Shown here in pieces: positions 1 to 6,429 of a stretch of 64,000 bases of DNA. The translations under genes and the position numbers were made by a program. The notes beneath the pieces are model-generated. The model worked only from the letters and a program-made list of their open reading frames with translations. It was not told the DNA's origin and ran no database searches. The DNA comes from Agathobacter sp. (GTDB lineage: Bacteria; Bacillota; Clostridia; Lachnospirales; Lachnospiraceae), in NCBI GenBank assembly GCA_022775045.1, contig JALFLB010000059.1, positions 1 to 64,000 of the forward strand. The letters are read 5' to 3'. Position 1 is the stretch's first letter. Each line of letters opens with the position of its first letter.

Positions 1-1
1 T

Positions 2-172
2 GTGGAAGCAATCAATGAGGTTTTGAAACATTACGAGGGGTATATTGCAGCTCTGTCTACAAGAATGCTCTATGATGAGTGCGGGAATCCGCATTACTGT
101 GTTGATGAAACTTTACGTCGCAGATTAGAAACAAAGCTGATTACGAAAATATTGGCTTTTGAAGTTGCATAG
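2..172 (+). CDS. Tn916 ORF8-like helix-turn-helix protein, C-terminal part
   Basis: An open frame runs in from the left edge and stops at TAG 170-172, giving 56 residues. The visible part contains LKHYEGYIAAL, DECGNPHYCVDETLRRRLE and ends KILAFEVA. This matches what I recall of the small helix-turn-helix protein (HTH_16 type, Tn916 ORF8) that sits upstream of xis-int in Tn916-family elements and usually has about 75 residues, so roughly 20 residues lie outside the window. In those elements it neighbours the ORF7 sigma-like factor and is thought to help control conjugation genes. The DNA-binding N-terminus is not visible, so the call rests on the C-terminal signature and on the xis-int pair that follows. 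Confidence 0.7.
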   Translation: MEAINEVLKHYEGYIAALSTRMLYDECGNPHYCVDETLRRRLETKLITKILAFEVA

Positions 173-640
173 CAGTCGGTCAGCGGTGTCCCTTTCCATT
201 CGCTGATCGGTGCGTATGCACCATGTACCTTGACAACTGAATATTGATTGCATACAGGACGTGAGGATATGCGGAGCCACTAGGCAGATTCGCCAAGAGA
301 TACCTGCTCTTTTTGAGTGAACGTGAGGAAATGTTGAAACACTACATTGAAGCAAAGGTATGGAGCGAGAAGAATTTGGCAAAATGTGTAGCAGTTACAC
401 AGGGCGATGAAGCATATCTGTGATAATGATACTTCCGGAGAGATCCGGTCAATTTGAATGACGGTGCAAGACCGATGTGGGCAGAGTAATGAACTGCCAC
501 CTGTATGGATTTTTTGTTATCTGCTGATGAGAAATAGGAGCATAGATTCCTGTTTGTCATGGGCGGATAAAGTGCTGCCTATTATGAGAAAGATGGAGGT
601 GTTGAAAATAGATAATACAGAGGCAAAAGTGAAAGGAAAG
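173..640 (+). other. Degenerate stretch between the HTH gene and xis
   Basis: No convincing intact gene is seen here. One open frame, 265-423, has protein-like composition (EPLGRFAKRYLLFLSERE, then HYIEAKVWSEKNLAK) but no proper start and is closed by TGA at 262-264. An internal ATG at 331 would give only 30 residues. I read it as the remnant of an element gene whose front has been lost; I do not recognise the family. A small hairpin, CCGGA-GAGA-TCCGG, lies at 434-447. The xis frame is open upstream to 458, but that part has no family resemblance. Confidence 0.4.
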
Positions 641-838
641 ATGGTTCCAATATGGGAGAAATATATGCTAACAGTTGATGAGGCTGTTCAATATTTTGGA
701 ATTGGAGAAAAGAAGATAAGGCTGCTAATTTCTGAGAACGTTGATTCCGATTATTGCTTTACTGTTCAGGTGGGGAATAAATCATTGATAAACCGACATA
801 AATTTGAGGAATTCCTTAATCAGACAACTTCTTTGTAG
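641..838 (+). CDS. xis: Excisionase (Tn916 Xis family)
   Basis: Small basic recombination directionality factor that bends the element ends so that the tyrosine integrase excises rather than integrates. From ATG 641 it has 65 residues, close to the about 67 of Tn916 Xis. It shows the family opening PIWEKYMLTVDEA, a winged-helix recognition region (YFGIGEKKIRLL) and a basic wing ending NRHKFEEFL. The frame stays open upstream with ATGs at 584 and 593. I prefer 641 because that start fits the family length and because AAAGGAAAG lies directly before it, though the spacing is short. Integrase follows 109 bp downstream on the same strand, the usual order. Confidence 0.85.
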   Translation: MVPIWEKYMLTVDEAVQYFGIGEKKIRLLISENVDSDYCFTVQVGNKSLINRHKFEEFLNQTTSL

Positions 839-863
839 TAATAAAAGAAATACAGAACTTTAT

Positions 864-921
864 CACTTTAAAGTGGTAAATGCCGCCCTAGTATGATATA
901 ATATGACTGTCGTGCTAGGGC
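864..921. repeat. Inverted repeats between xis and int
   Basis: Two dyads lie in the xis-int gap. CACTTTAAAGTG (864-875) is a perfect 12-bp palindrome and a possible protein-binding site. GCCCTAG (885-891) pairs with CTAGGGC (915-921), a 7-bp stem with a 23-nt loop that ends just before the integrase ribosome site. There is no U-run, so it looks more like a transcript element that tempers int translation or read-through than a terminator. Confidence 0.45.
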
Positions 922-947
922 TTCTTCGTAGAAAGGAGCGAAGGCGT

Positions 948-2162
948 TTGAGTGAAAGAAATCGCAATCAGAAAAGACGTGATAAGAAAGGACGTATTTT
1001 ACGAAACGGAGAAAGCCAGCGAACGGATGGAAGATATGCATTTGTTTATACAGATTGCTTTGGGAAGCAGAAATTCCTTTACAGTTGGAAGTTAGAATCG
1101 ACAGATCCACTTCCGGCAGGAAGAAGACCCTGTCAGTCACTTAGAGAGAAGGAAAAAGCCGTTTTAAAAGATATAAATGATGGTATTACTCCATATGGTG
1201 ACAATTTGACAGTTCTTGAGTTAGTAAAGAAGTATATAGGTCAAAAGACAGGTGTTCGTCATAATACAGAAGCGAATTATAACTTTGTTATCAACATTAT
1301 TAAGAAAGAGGAATTTGGTGCCAAAAGGATTGATAAGGTAAAACTATCAGATGCAAAGGCGTGGTTGATTAAGCTTCAGGCAGATGGTAGGGGATATAGC
1401 ACCATTCATTCAGTCCGGGGAGTGGTAAGACCTGCTTTTCAAATGGCTGTAGACGATGATTTGATTCGTAAAAATCCGTTCGAGTTTCAACTATGTACAG
1501 TAGTTGTAAACGATAGTGTAACAAGAGAAGCCATAACCAGAAAACAAGAAAGAAAGTTCTTGGAATTTATTAAGAATGATGAGCATTATAAACGATACTA
1601 TGATGGTATGTTTATCCTCTTTAAAACCGGGCTTCGTATTTCAGAGTTTTGCGGATTGACACTTTCCGATATTGATTTTGAAGAAAAACAAATAAGTGTA
1701 AATCATCAGCTTCAAAGGACCAGAGGAATGAAGTATATTATTGAGGATACGAAAACATCAAGTGGAACCAGAATCATTCCTATGACCGAAGAAGTGTATG
1801 AATGTTTTAAGCGTATTGTTGAAAATCGGAAAAAACCCAAGAAGGAACCTGTGATTGATGGATATAAGGGATTTTTGTTTTTGGATAAGAAGGATATGCC
1901 GGAAGTTGCCTTGCATTGGGAAAAACATTTTGAGTGGGCATTGGCAAAACATAATCGAATCTATAAGGAACAATTACCTAAGATCACACCTCATGTTTGC
2001 AGACATACTTATTGCAGTAACATGGCAAAAAGCGGAATGAATCCCAAGACACTTCAATATCTAATGGGGCATTCTGATATAGGAGTTACCCTGAATACAT
2101 ATACGCATCTGGGAGCAGAGGATGCCAAGGAAGAACTTGGCAAATATGCTAAAATGGCTTAA
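948..2162 (+). CDS. int: Tyrosine recombinase, Tn916-family integrase
   Basis: Catalyses excision and integration of the conjugative element. With the TTG start at 948 (AAGGAG at 933-938) it has 404 residues and opens LSERNRNQKRRDKKGRIL, matching the Tn916 Int start SEKRRDNRGRIL, so the earlier ATG at 903 is rejected. Order of parts: N-terminal arm-binding domain (about 1-75, with GESQRTDGRYAF), core-binding SAM-like domain (about 80-170) and catalytic domain (about 185-395). Catalytic residues visible are R230 (TGLRISEF), H349 and R352 (HVCRH), H375 (GHSDIG) and Y385 (NTYTHLG), so the active site is complete. Stop is 2160-2162 and the element end should follow closely. Confidence 0.95.
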   Translation: MSERNRNQKRRDKKGRILRNGESQRTDGRYAFVYTDCFGKQKFLYSWKLESTDPLPAGRRPCQSLREKEKAVLKDINDGITPYGDNLTVLELVKKYIGQKTGVRHNTEANYNFVINIIKKEEFGAKRIDKVKLSDAKAWLIKLQADGRGYSTIHSVRGVVRPAFQMAVDDDLIRKNPFEFQLCTVVVNDSVTREAITRKQERKFLEFIKNDEHYKRYYDGMFILFKTGLRISEFCGLTLSDIDFEEKQISVNHQLQRTRGMKYIIEDTKTSSGTRIIPMTEEVYECFKRIVENRKKPKKEPVIDGYKGFLFLDKKDMPEVALHWEKHFEWALAKHNRIYKEQLPKITPHVCRHTYCSNMAKSGMNPKTLQYLMGHSDIGVTLNTYTHLGAEDAKEELGKYAKMA

Positions 2163-2204
2163 AATTTAAAAATATTGATACAACTAAAAGATAACCTAAG
2201 TGGA

Positions 2205-2262
2205 AAAAGTCTTTAGTAAAATGAGAAAATCGAGCTGTTTTACTAAGATTTTTACTAAATTT
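2205..2262. repeat. Putative integrase arm-site repeats at the element end
   Basis: Directly after int lie three copies of one short A/T-rich motif: TTTAGTAAAA (2212-2221), TTTTACTAAG (2238-2247) and TTTTACTAAA (2250-2259). The last two are in the same orientation 12 bp apart; the first is the inverse complement. Tn916-family integrases bind such direct repeats with their N-terminal domain inside the element ends. The element boundary is therefore likely between about 2260 and the first host gene at 2390. The exact core site cannot be fixed from one end. Confidence 0.5.
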
Positions 2263-2389
2263 GGATGACAAAATATACGAATTTATGCCACGATATGCGA
2301 CGAAAACGAAGAAAACAATCTATCACAGCAAATCGTATAAAGTGGCGTAAAATCAAGGAAAATCAGCATTTTCAAGGAGTTTTTAAGGC

Positions 2390-2857
2390 ATGATTAAAAT
2401 ATTATTTGTGTGCCACGGCAACATCTGTCGCTCCCCAATGGCCGAATTTGTCCTCAAGGATATGGTACAAAAGCGAGGGATGGCAGATCAATTTGAGATT
2501 GCATCAGCAGCTACCAGTACAGAGGAAATCTGGAATGGTGTTGGAAATCCGGTTTATCCACCTGCAAGAGAAGAATTAGCTAAACACGGAATAAGCTGTG
2601 AAGGCAAAAGAGCTGTCCAGCTAAAAGCTTCAGATTATGATTTTTATGATTATCTTATCGGTATGGATTCCATGAATATCAAGAATATGGAGCGAATGAC
2701 CGGACATATTGGTGGAGAAAAAATTTATAAGCTGCTTTCCTTTGCGGGTAGTGACAGGGACTGCAGAGACCCGTGGTATAGCGGACGATTTGATGAAACC
2801 TACCGGGATGTTATGACGGGGTGTGCTGCTTTTTTGGATTATGTCTGTGGTAAGTAG
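2390..2857 (+). CDS. Low-molecular-weight protein tyrosine phosphatase
   Basis: Cytosolic phosphatase of the LMW-PTP/arsenate-reductase fold that removes phosphate from protein tyrosines. The 155 residues are the normal family length. The P-loop C8-x5-R14 (CHGNICRS) sits at the N-terminus and the general acid is D127 in DPWYSG, so the enzyme should be active. The DPWY tail fits LMW-PTP and not arsenate reductase, which carries extra redox cysteines. AAGGAG lies about 10 nt before the ATG. This is the first host gene after the conjugative element, whose integrase points at it; its coding sequence is intact, so the insertion lies upstream of the gene. Confidence 0.88.
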   Translation: MIKILFVCHGNICRSPMAEFVLKDMVQKRGMADQFEIASAATSTEEIWNGVGNPVYPPAREELAKHGISCEGKRAVQLKASDYDFYDYLIGMDSMNIKNMERMTGHIGGEKIYKLLSFAGSDRDCRDPWYSGRFDETYRDVMTGCAAFLDYVCGK

Positions 2858-2867
2858 GGGGAGATTT

Positions 2868-3527
2868 ATGCAAACCAGGGAAGAAGCATTAGAATATGGA
2901 TTATCGTTTCCCAATACATATCAGGAGGCGCCGTTTCACGATCCGAACTGGCAACTGGTTCGTGTAAAAGGAAGCAAAAAAGTGTTTTTATGGACTTATG
3001 AGAGGGAAGGATATGTGAATCTGAATGTGAAGGTGGATCCGGAATGGAGGGATTTCTGGAGAGCGTCTTTTGAGGCGGTGATTCCTGCCTATCATCAGAA
3101 CAAAGACCACTGGAATACCATTATTCTGGATGGTTCCATACCGGATCTGGAAATACGGCGTATGATTGCAGAAAGCTATGATCTGGTAGTGGATAGCCCG
3201 TCCAAGAGAATTTATGATGCTGTTCGTCGGATTCCAAAGGGGCATGTGGCAACTTATGGACAGGTGGCAGAGATGGCGGGAGATAGGAAGATGGCCAGGG
3301 CTGTTGGAAATGCATTGCACAGGAATCCGGATCCGGAGAATATTCCCTGTTTCCGCGTAGTCAATGCGAAAGGAGAGTTGGCAGGGAAATTTGCTTTTGG
3401 AGGAAAGGATGCACAGGAAGAGTTGCTTCAGAGAGAGGGAGTAGAAGTTAAGAATGGCAAGGTTGATTTGGAAAAATATGGCTTTACTGAGTTAAAATGT
3501 GGTACTATATCAGATATGAAAAAGTAA
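2868..3527 (+). CDS. YjbR/MmcQ domain fused to O6-methylguanine-DNA methyltransferase-like domain
   Basis: A 219-residue fusion. Residues about 1-108 form a YjbR/MmcQ domain (PNTYQEAPFHDPNW, FLWTYEREGYVNLNVK). Residues about 112-205 are an Ada/MGMT DNA-binding methyltransferase domain (SKRIYDAVRRIPKGHVATYGQVA, then the active-site segment). The acceptor cysteine is C161, but the usual PCHRVV reads PCFRVV, with F162 in place of the histidine that normally activates the cysteine. It could repair alkylated guanine with altered reactivity or act as an alkyltransferase-like damage flag. ATG 2868 is chosen because AGGGGGAG precedes it. It follows the phosphatase by 10 nt and leads into a run ending in DNA polymerase IV. 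Confidence 0.85.
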   Translation: MQTREEALEYGLSFPNTYQEAPFHDPNWQLVRVKGSKKVFLWTYEREGYVNLNVKVDPEWRDFWRASFEAVIPAYHQNKDHWNTIILDGSIPDLEIRRMIAESYDLVVDSPSKRIYDAVRRIPKGHVATYGQVAEMAGDRKMARAVGNALHRNPDPENIPCFRVVNAKGELAGKFAFGGKDAQEELLQREGVEVKNGKVDLEKYGFTELKCGTISDMKK

Positions 3528-3543
3528 GAAAGGACGGATTGCA

Positions 3544-3999
3544 ATGGATTATAAATACAATTCAATTAATGAAATCAATCATTTTGAGTTTGGGGAGGCC
3601 GTAATCGGTGGAATTCAGATGACGAATCGGATGTTTCATGCAGTGCTGGACAATGTAAAAATCAAACCGGAAAATTCCTGTAACAGGGATATCCGAACAA
3701 TGCGCACAAATGAAATGCTTTTGAAACTTGACGAGGCGGAAATAATCTCTCTTGTAGAAGAGGGATATCGAGAGTATGATGCAGATGGAAATCTGAAACA
3801 TATCTATGAGGATAGGACCATTGAACAGGAACAATACAAGCAGACGGAGGAGGTGCTGGTTGAGGGAACGGTCTACGAATTGAAACTTGAAGACGGGGTG
3901 TATAGTTTTGTGATTGACGGAACCAATGACCGGACGTATATGCTAAAGGTTGCGGCCAGTGGGGATGAGGAGTTTTGGAATCGCTTCCTCGAGGTATAG
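3544..3999 (+). CDS. Conserved hypothetical protein, 151 residues
   Basis: I do not recognise a domain. The protein is acidic and soluble with no signal peptide or membrane segment. It has a basic central part (NRDIRTMRTNEM, residues about 47-58) and a C-terminal half rich in short beta-type stretches (VEGTVYELKLEDGVYSFVIDG). AGAAAGGA precedes the ATG. It lies 16 nt after the YjbR-methyltransferase fusion and 9 nt before dinB, so it is almost certainly co-transcribed with two DNA-damage genes. A role in that response is inference from position only. Confidence 0.7.
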   Translation: MDYKYNSINEINHFEFGEAVIGGIQMTNRMFHAVLDNVKIKPENSCNRDIRTMRTNEMLLKLDEAEIISLVEEGYREYDADGNLKHIYEDRTIEQEQYKQTEEVLVEGTVYELKLEDGVYSFVIDGTNDRTYMLKVAASGDEEFWNRFLEV

Positions 4000-4008
4000 G
4001 GGGTTGGA

Positions 4009-5223
4009 ATGGATGAAACATGCAAGAGGAACAGGATTATTTTTCATATAGATGTCAACAGTGCATTTCTTTCCTGGGAGGCGATTGCGAGACTGGATGC
4101 AGGCGAAAAGACGGATCTTCGGGAGATTCCCTCGGCTGTCGGGGGAGATATTGAGACTCGTCATGGTGTAATTCTGGCAAAGTCAATTCCTGCAAAAAGA
4201 TATGGTGTGACAACCGGGGAGCCAGTGGTGGATGCTCTGCGCAAATGTCCGGAACTGGTGTTGGTAAAGCCACATCATGCCATGTACAAGAAAAAGTCGC
4301 ATGCATTTATGGAAATTTTGCAGCAGTATTCAGATCAGATTGAACAGTTTAGCGTGGATGAGGCATTTGTTGATATGACTGGGACGGAGCGCCTGTTCGG
4401 ACCTCCGCTTGAAGCGGCAACGGAGATAAAGAATCGGATTTCCCGGGAATTGGGATTTACGGTCAATGTCGGGATATCTTCCAATAAACTTCTGGCCAAG
4501 ATGGCGAGTGATTTTAAGAAACCTGACCGTGTACATACCCTTTTTCCGGAGGAGATTGAAGAAAAAATGTGGCCGCTTCCGGTACGTGACCTCTTTTTTG
4601 TGGGAAAGGCGGCAGAGCAGCGCCTGAAGTCCCTTGGAATTCGTACAATCGGTGATTTGGCACACACCGATCAGAAAGCGATCTCCCGTGTACTCAAGAA
4701 GCATGGAGAGGTGCTGTGGCGATATGCCAATGGGATGGATGATTCGCCGGTTGAGACGGAGAGTCCGGATGCCAAAGGTTATAGCAACTCTATTACAGTC
4801 CCTTTTGACATTACAGACGCAGCAGATGCCAAAAGTGTATTGTTGAAATTGTCAGAGCAGGTATGCACGAGACTGCGGAGGGATGATGTCCGTGTGGAGA
4901 CGGTGACAGTTCAACTGCGTTTTGATGATCTCATGCGTGCTTCGCATCAAGGTCCGCTTCCGACAGCAACGAATATCACGCAGGAAATATATGAGCATGT
5001 CTGTCAGCTTTTTGATGAAATGTGGGATGGAACACCAATTCGGTTGCTGGGCGTGTCTGCAACGAAAGTGTCCCATGAACAGCAGGGGAGACAGATGTCG
5101 CTCTTTGATACCACTGATTACGAAAAGCTGGAGAAACTGGACCGGGCAATGGATGCAATCCGAACGCGTTATGGTTCAGGAGCGGTGCAGCGTGCATCCA
5201 ATTTGGAAAAAGGGACTGAATAG
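4009..5223 (+). CDS. dinB: DNA polymerase IV (Y-family translesion polymerase)
   Basis: Error-prone polymerase that bypasses lesions. The 404 residues match the family. Metal-binding acidic residues are D15 in FHIDVNSAF and D117/E118 in SVDEAFVDMT. The region around 200-240 carries the helix-hairpin-helix thumb (GKAAEQRLKSLGIRTIGDLA), followed by the little-finger domain. Q362-F366 (QMSLF) near the C-terminus is a sliding-clamp binding motif. Start ATG 4009 has AGGGGG upstream. It sits in a tight run after the methyltransferase fusion and the unknown gene, which suggests a DNA-damage operon. No SOS (LexA) box was identified. Confidence 0.95.
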   Translation: MDETCKRNRIIFHIDVNSAFLSWEAIARLDAGEKTDLREIPSAVGGDIETRHGVILAKSIPAKRYGVTTGEPVVDALRKCPELVLVKPHHAMYKKKSHAFMEILQQYSDQIEQFSVDEAFVDMTGTERLFGPPLEAATEIKNRISRELGFTVNVGISSNKLLAKMASDFKKPDRVHTLFPEEIEEKMWPLPVRDLFFVGKAAEQRLKSLGIRTIGDLAHTDQKAISRVLKKHGEVLWRYANGMDDSPVETESPDAKGYSNSITVPFDITDAADAKSVLLKLSEQVCTRLRRDDVRVETVTVQLRFDDLMRASHQGPLPTATNITQEIYEHVCQLFDEMWDGTPIRLLGVSATKVSHEQQGRQMSLFDTTDYEKLEKLDRAMDAIRTRYGSGAVQRASNLEKGTE

Positions 5224-5232
5224 GGAGTTGAA

Positions 5233-5874
5233 ATGATAGAAGCAGTAATTTTTGATATGGATGGAACTTTGATAGATACAGAAAAGTATTACCATATTTG
5301 CTGGATGGAGGCAATCCGGCATTTTGGATATGAGATTACCCATGAGCAGGCGTATGACCTGCGTTCACTGGGACGTCCTTTTGTCCAGGAATATTTTCAG
5401 AGATTGTATGGATTGGATTTTGAATATGAAAAAGTTCGTGATTATCGAAAGATGTTGATGGATCAGATGGTAATGGAAAAGGGGATTGAATTAAAGCCGG
5501 GGGTGTTGGAATTACTCGCTTATTTAAAAGAAAAGAAAATTCTGACAGCGGTTGCTACGGCGACAGATTTGGAGAGAACCGGGAAATATTTGAGAGACCT
5601 TGGAATTTATGCTCGTTTTGATCGAATTATATCTGCCCGGATGGTAGAGAAAGGAAAGCCGGCGCCGGATGTTTATCTTTATACCTGCAGTCAGTTGGGA
5701 CTGGAACCGTCAAAATGTATGGCAGTGGAGGATTCCCCGAACGGTGTGATGAGCGCGTATCATGCAGGATGTAAGGTTGCTATGGTACCCGACCAGACGC
5801 AGCCGGACCAAGAACTTCAGCAAATGATATACACGAAAGTGGAATCACTCATAGAACTAAAGGAGTATTTCTGA
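5233..5874 (+). CDS. HAD-superfamily phosphatase, beta-phosphoglucomutase-like
   Basis: 213 residues of the HAD fold. Motif I is DMDGTLID near residue 8; a helical cap domain covers about 18-85; motif II lies near VATATDLERT; motif III is K-P-A-P-D in GKPAPDVYLY; motif IV is VEDSPNGVMSA. This arrangement fits the beta-phosphoglucomutase/phosphoglycolate phosphatase subgroup. The substrate, probably a sugar phosphate or nucleotide, cannot be read from the sequence. It begins 9 nt after dinB with AGGGAG, so it is likely the last gene of that run; the T-box leader begins after it. Confidence 0.85.
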   Translation: MIEAVIFDMDGTLIDTEKYYHICWMEAIRHFGYEITHEQAYDLRSLGRPFVQEYFQRLYGLDFEYEKVRDYRKMLMDQMVMEKGIELKPGVLELLAYLKEKKILTAVATATDLERTGKYLRDLGIYARFDRIISARMVEKGKPAPDVYLYTCSQLGLEPSKCMAVEDSPNGVMSAYHAGCKVAMVPDQTQPDQELQQMIYTKVESLIELKEYF

Positions 5875-5893
5875 CAAAAGCGGAAAATTTTTC

Positions 5894-5922
5894 TTGCAAT
5901 CACCAAAAGATTGTGATAAAAC
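5894..5922 (+). promoter_or_regulatory. Promoter of the aspS-gatCAB operon
   Basis: TTGCAA (5894-5899) and TAAAAC (5917-5922) are separated by 17 nt, placing the start near 5930, just before the T-box leader. The -10 is weak, so this is a moderate call. Confidence 0.45.
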
Positions 5923-6026
5923 AAACATAGAAAAAATGAAAATGCAGTGAAGGAGACTCCAATCATCAGAGGCCGACAGGAATACAGCGTCACCGACTGA
6001 GAGCGCTGTTTGGATGAGGTGATAAG

Positions 6027-6068
6027 GCGAAAGCATGTGCGTAGGCACTCAATCAGAGGTTGAGCACA
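6027..6068 (+). repeat. Leader module A (42 nt, repeated at 6261-6302)
   Basis: Begins GCGAAAGCATGTGCGTAGG and ends GTTGAGCACA. It aligns without gaps to module B with 34 of 42 positions identical. It can fold as GTG...CAC outside and CTCAA/TTGAG inside with a 7-nt loop, leaving CGTAGGCA bulged. It lies between the T-box stem I region and the antiterminator. Confidence 0.6.
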
Positions 6069-6260
6069 TAGGGGAACACTCCGGAGCAGACGGGCTGAAC
6101 ATGGAATCAGAACAAGCACAAAAAGTAGGTTCGTACGTTGGCGCACGTTACGCGTAAGAGAGGGAAGATGAGCTACGGTTCATGTTTCAATGCGGGTGGT
6201 ACCGCGGATAATGTACTGAGTGAGATCAAGAAGAAGCACATGCATGAGAATTTCGCTGAC

Positions 6261-6302
6261 GCGAAAGCAAGTGCGTAGGTACTTGATCGAAGATTAAGCA
6301 CA
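6261..6302 (+). repeat. Leader module B inside the antiterminator
   Basis: Begins GCGAAAGCAAGTGCGTAGG and ends ATTAAGCACA. Relative to module A, the inner stem changes CTCAA/TTGAG to CTTGA/TTAAG, so one C-G pair becomes T-A and one A-T becomes G-T, keeping the pairing. A TTTCGC-TGAC-GCGAAA hairpin (6251-6266) precedes and overlaps it. It sits in the loop closed by GCGGA/TTCGC of the T-box antiterminator. Confidence 0.6.
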
Positions 6303-6308
6303 ATGTTC

Positions 6309-6344
6309 GCCCCGGAATACAATTTAAGTATTCCGGGGCTTTTC
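6309..6344 (+). terminator. T-box intrinsic terminator
   Basis: GCCCCGGAATAC (6309-6320) pairs perfectly with GTATTCCGGGGC (6328-6339) across a 7-nt loop and is followed by TTTT. The first six bases are shared with the antiterminator, the classic T-box switch. Confidence 0.93.
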
Positions 6345-6413
6345 TTATGTTCAATTGTTCAATTTGAATGGGTTCTGAATAGTAATAGTTTGAATGTAAG
6401 AAAAGCCCCGGAA
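6331..6413 (+). repeat. 17-bp inverted repeat linking the terminator to the aspS ribosome site
   Basis: TTCCGGGGCTTTTCTTA (6331-6347, the terminator's 3' arm and U-run) is exactly complementary to TAAGAAAAGCCCCGGAA (6397-6413), 49 nt downstream. When antitermination frees the 3' arm it could pair with this third strand, making a hairpin that ends 4 nt before AAGGAG (6418-6423) of aspS. It may be a second control layer or a leftover of a duplicated terminator. Confidence 0.6.
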
Positions 6414-6429
6414 GGAAAAGGAGTAGAAG

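Larger units (their letters stand above)
5930..6344 (+). promoter_or_regulatory. T-box leader controlling aspS-gatCAB, with an enlarged antiterminator
   Basis: A transcriptional T-box riboswitch senses uncharged tRNA and lets transcription pass when charging fails. The T-box sequence GGGTGGTACCGCGG is at 6194-6207. The antiterminator can be drawn fully: CGGG (6193-6196) with CCCG (6311-6314), the 7-nt tRNA-binding bulge TGGTACC (6197-6203), and GCGGA (6204-6208) with TTCGC (6306-6310). Its 3' strand overlaps the terminator arm, so the two folds exclude each other. The upstream stem I region is about 5941-6025, with AGCG/CGCT apical pairing; GAC at 5975-5977 is the likely Asp specifier codon, which fits aspS. 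Oddly, 97 nt (6209-6305) are inserted between the two strands of the second antiterminator helix, and they contain a second copy of a 42-nt module at 6027-6068. Confidence 0.88.

Noticed and set aside
458-640. Longer excisionase starting at 458
   Set aside because: Residues before 641 have no similarity to Xis and would nearly double the family length.
903-947. ATG start of integrase at 903
   Set aside because: It lies within the xis-int stem-loop without a ribosome site; TTG 948 matches Tn916 Int and has AAGGAG.
5875-6429. Group II intron or other ribozyme, suggested by the long structured non-coding stretch
   Set aside because: No reverse transcriptase frame and no domain V-like hairpin; the T-box core, antiterminator and terminator explain the region.
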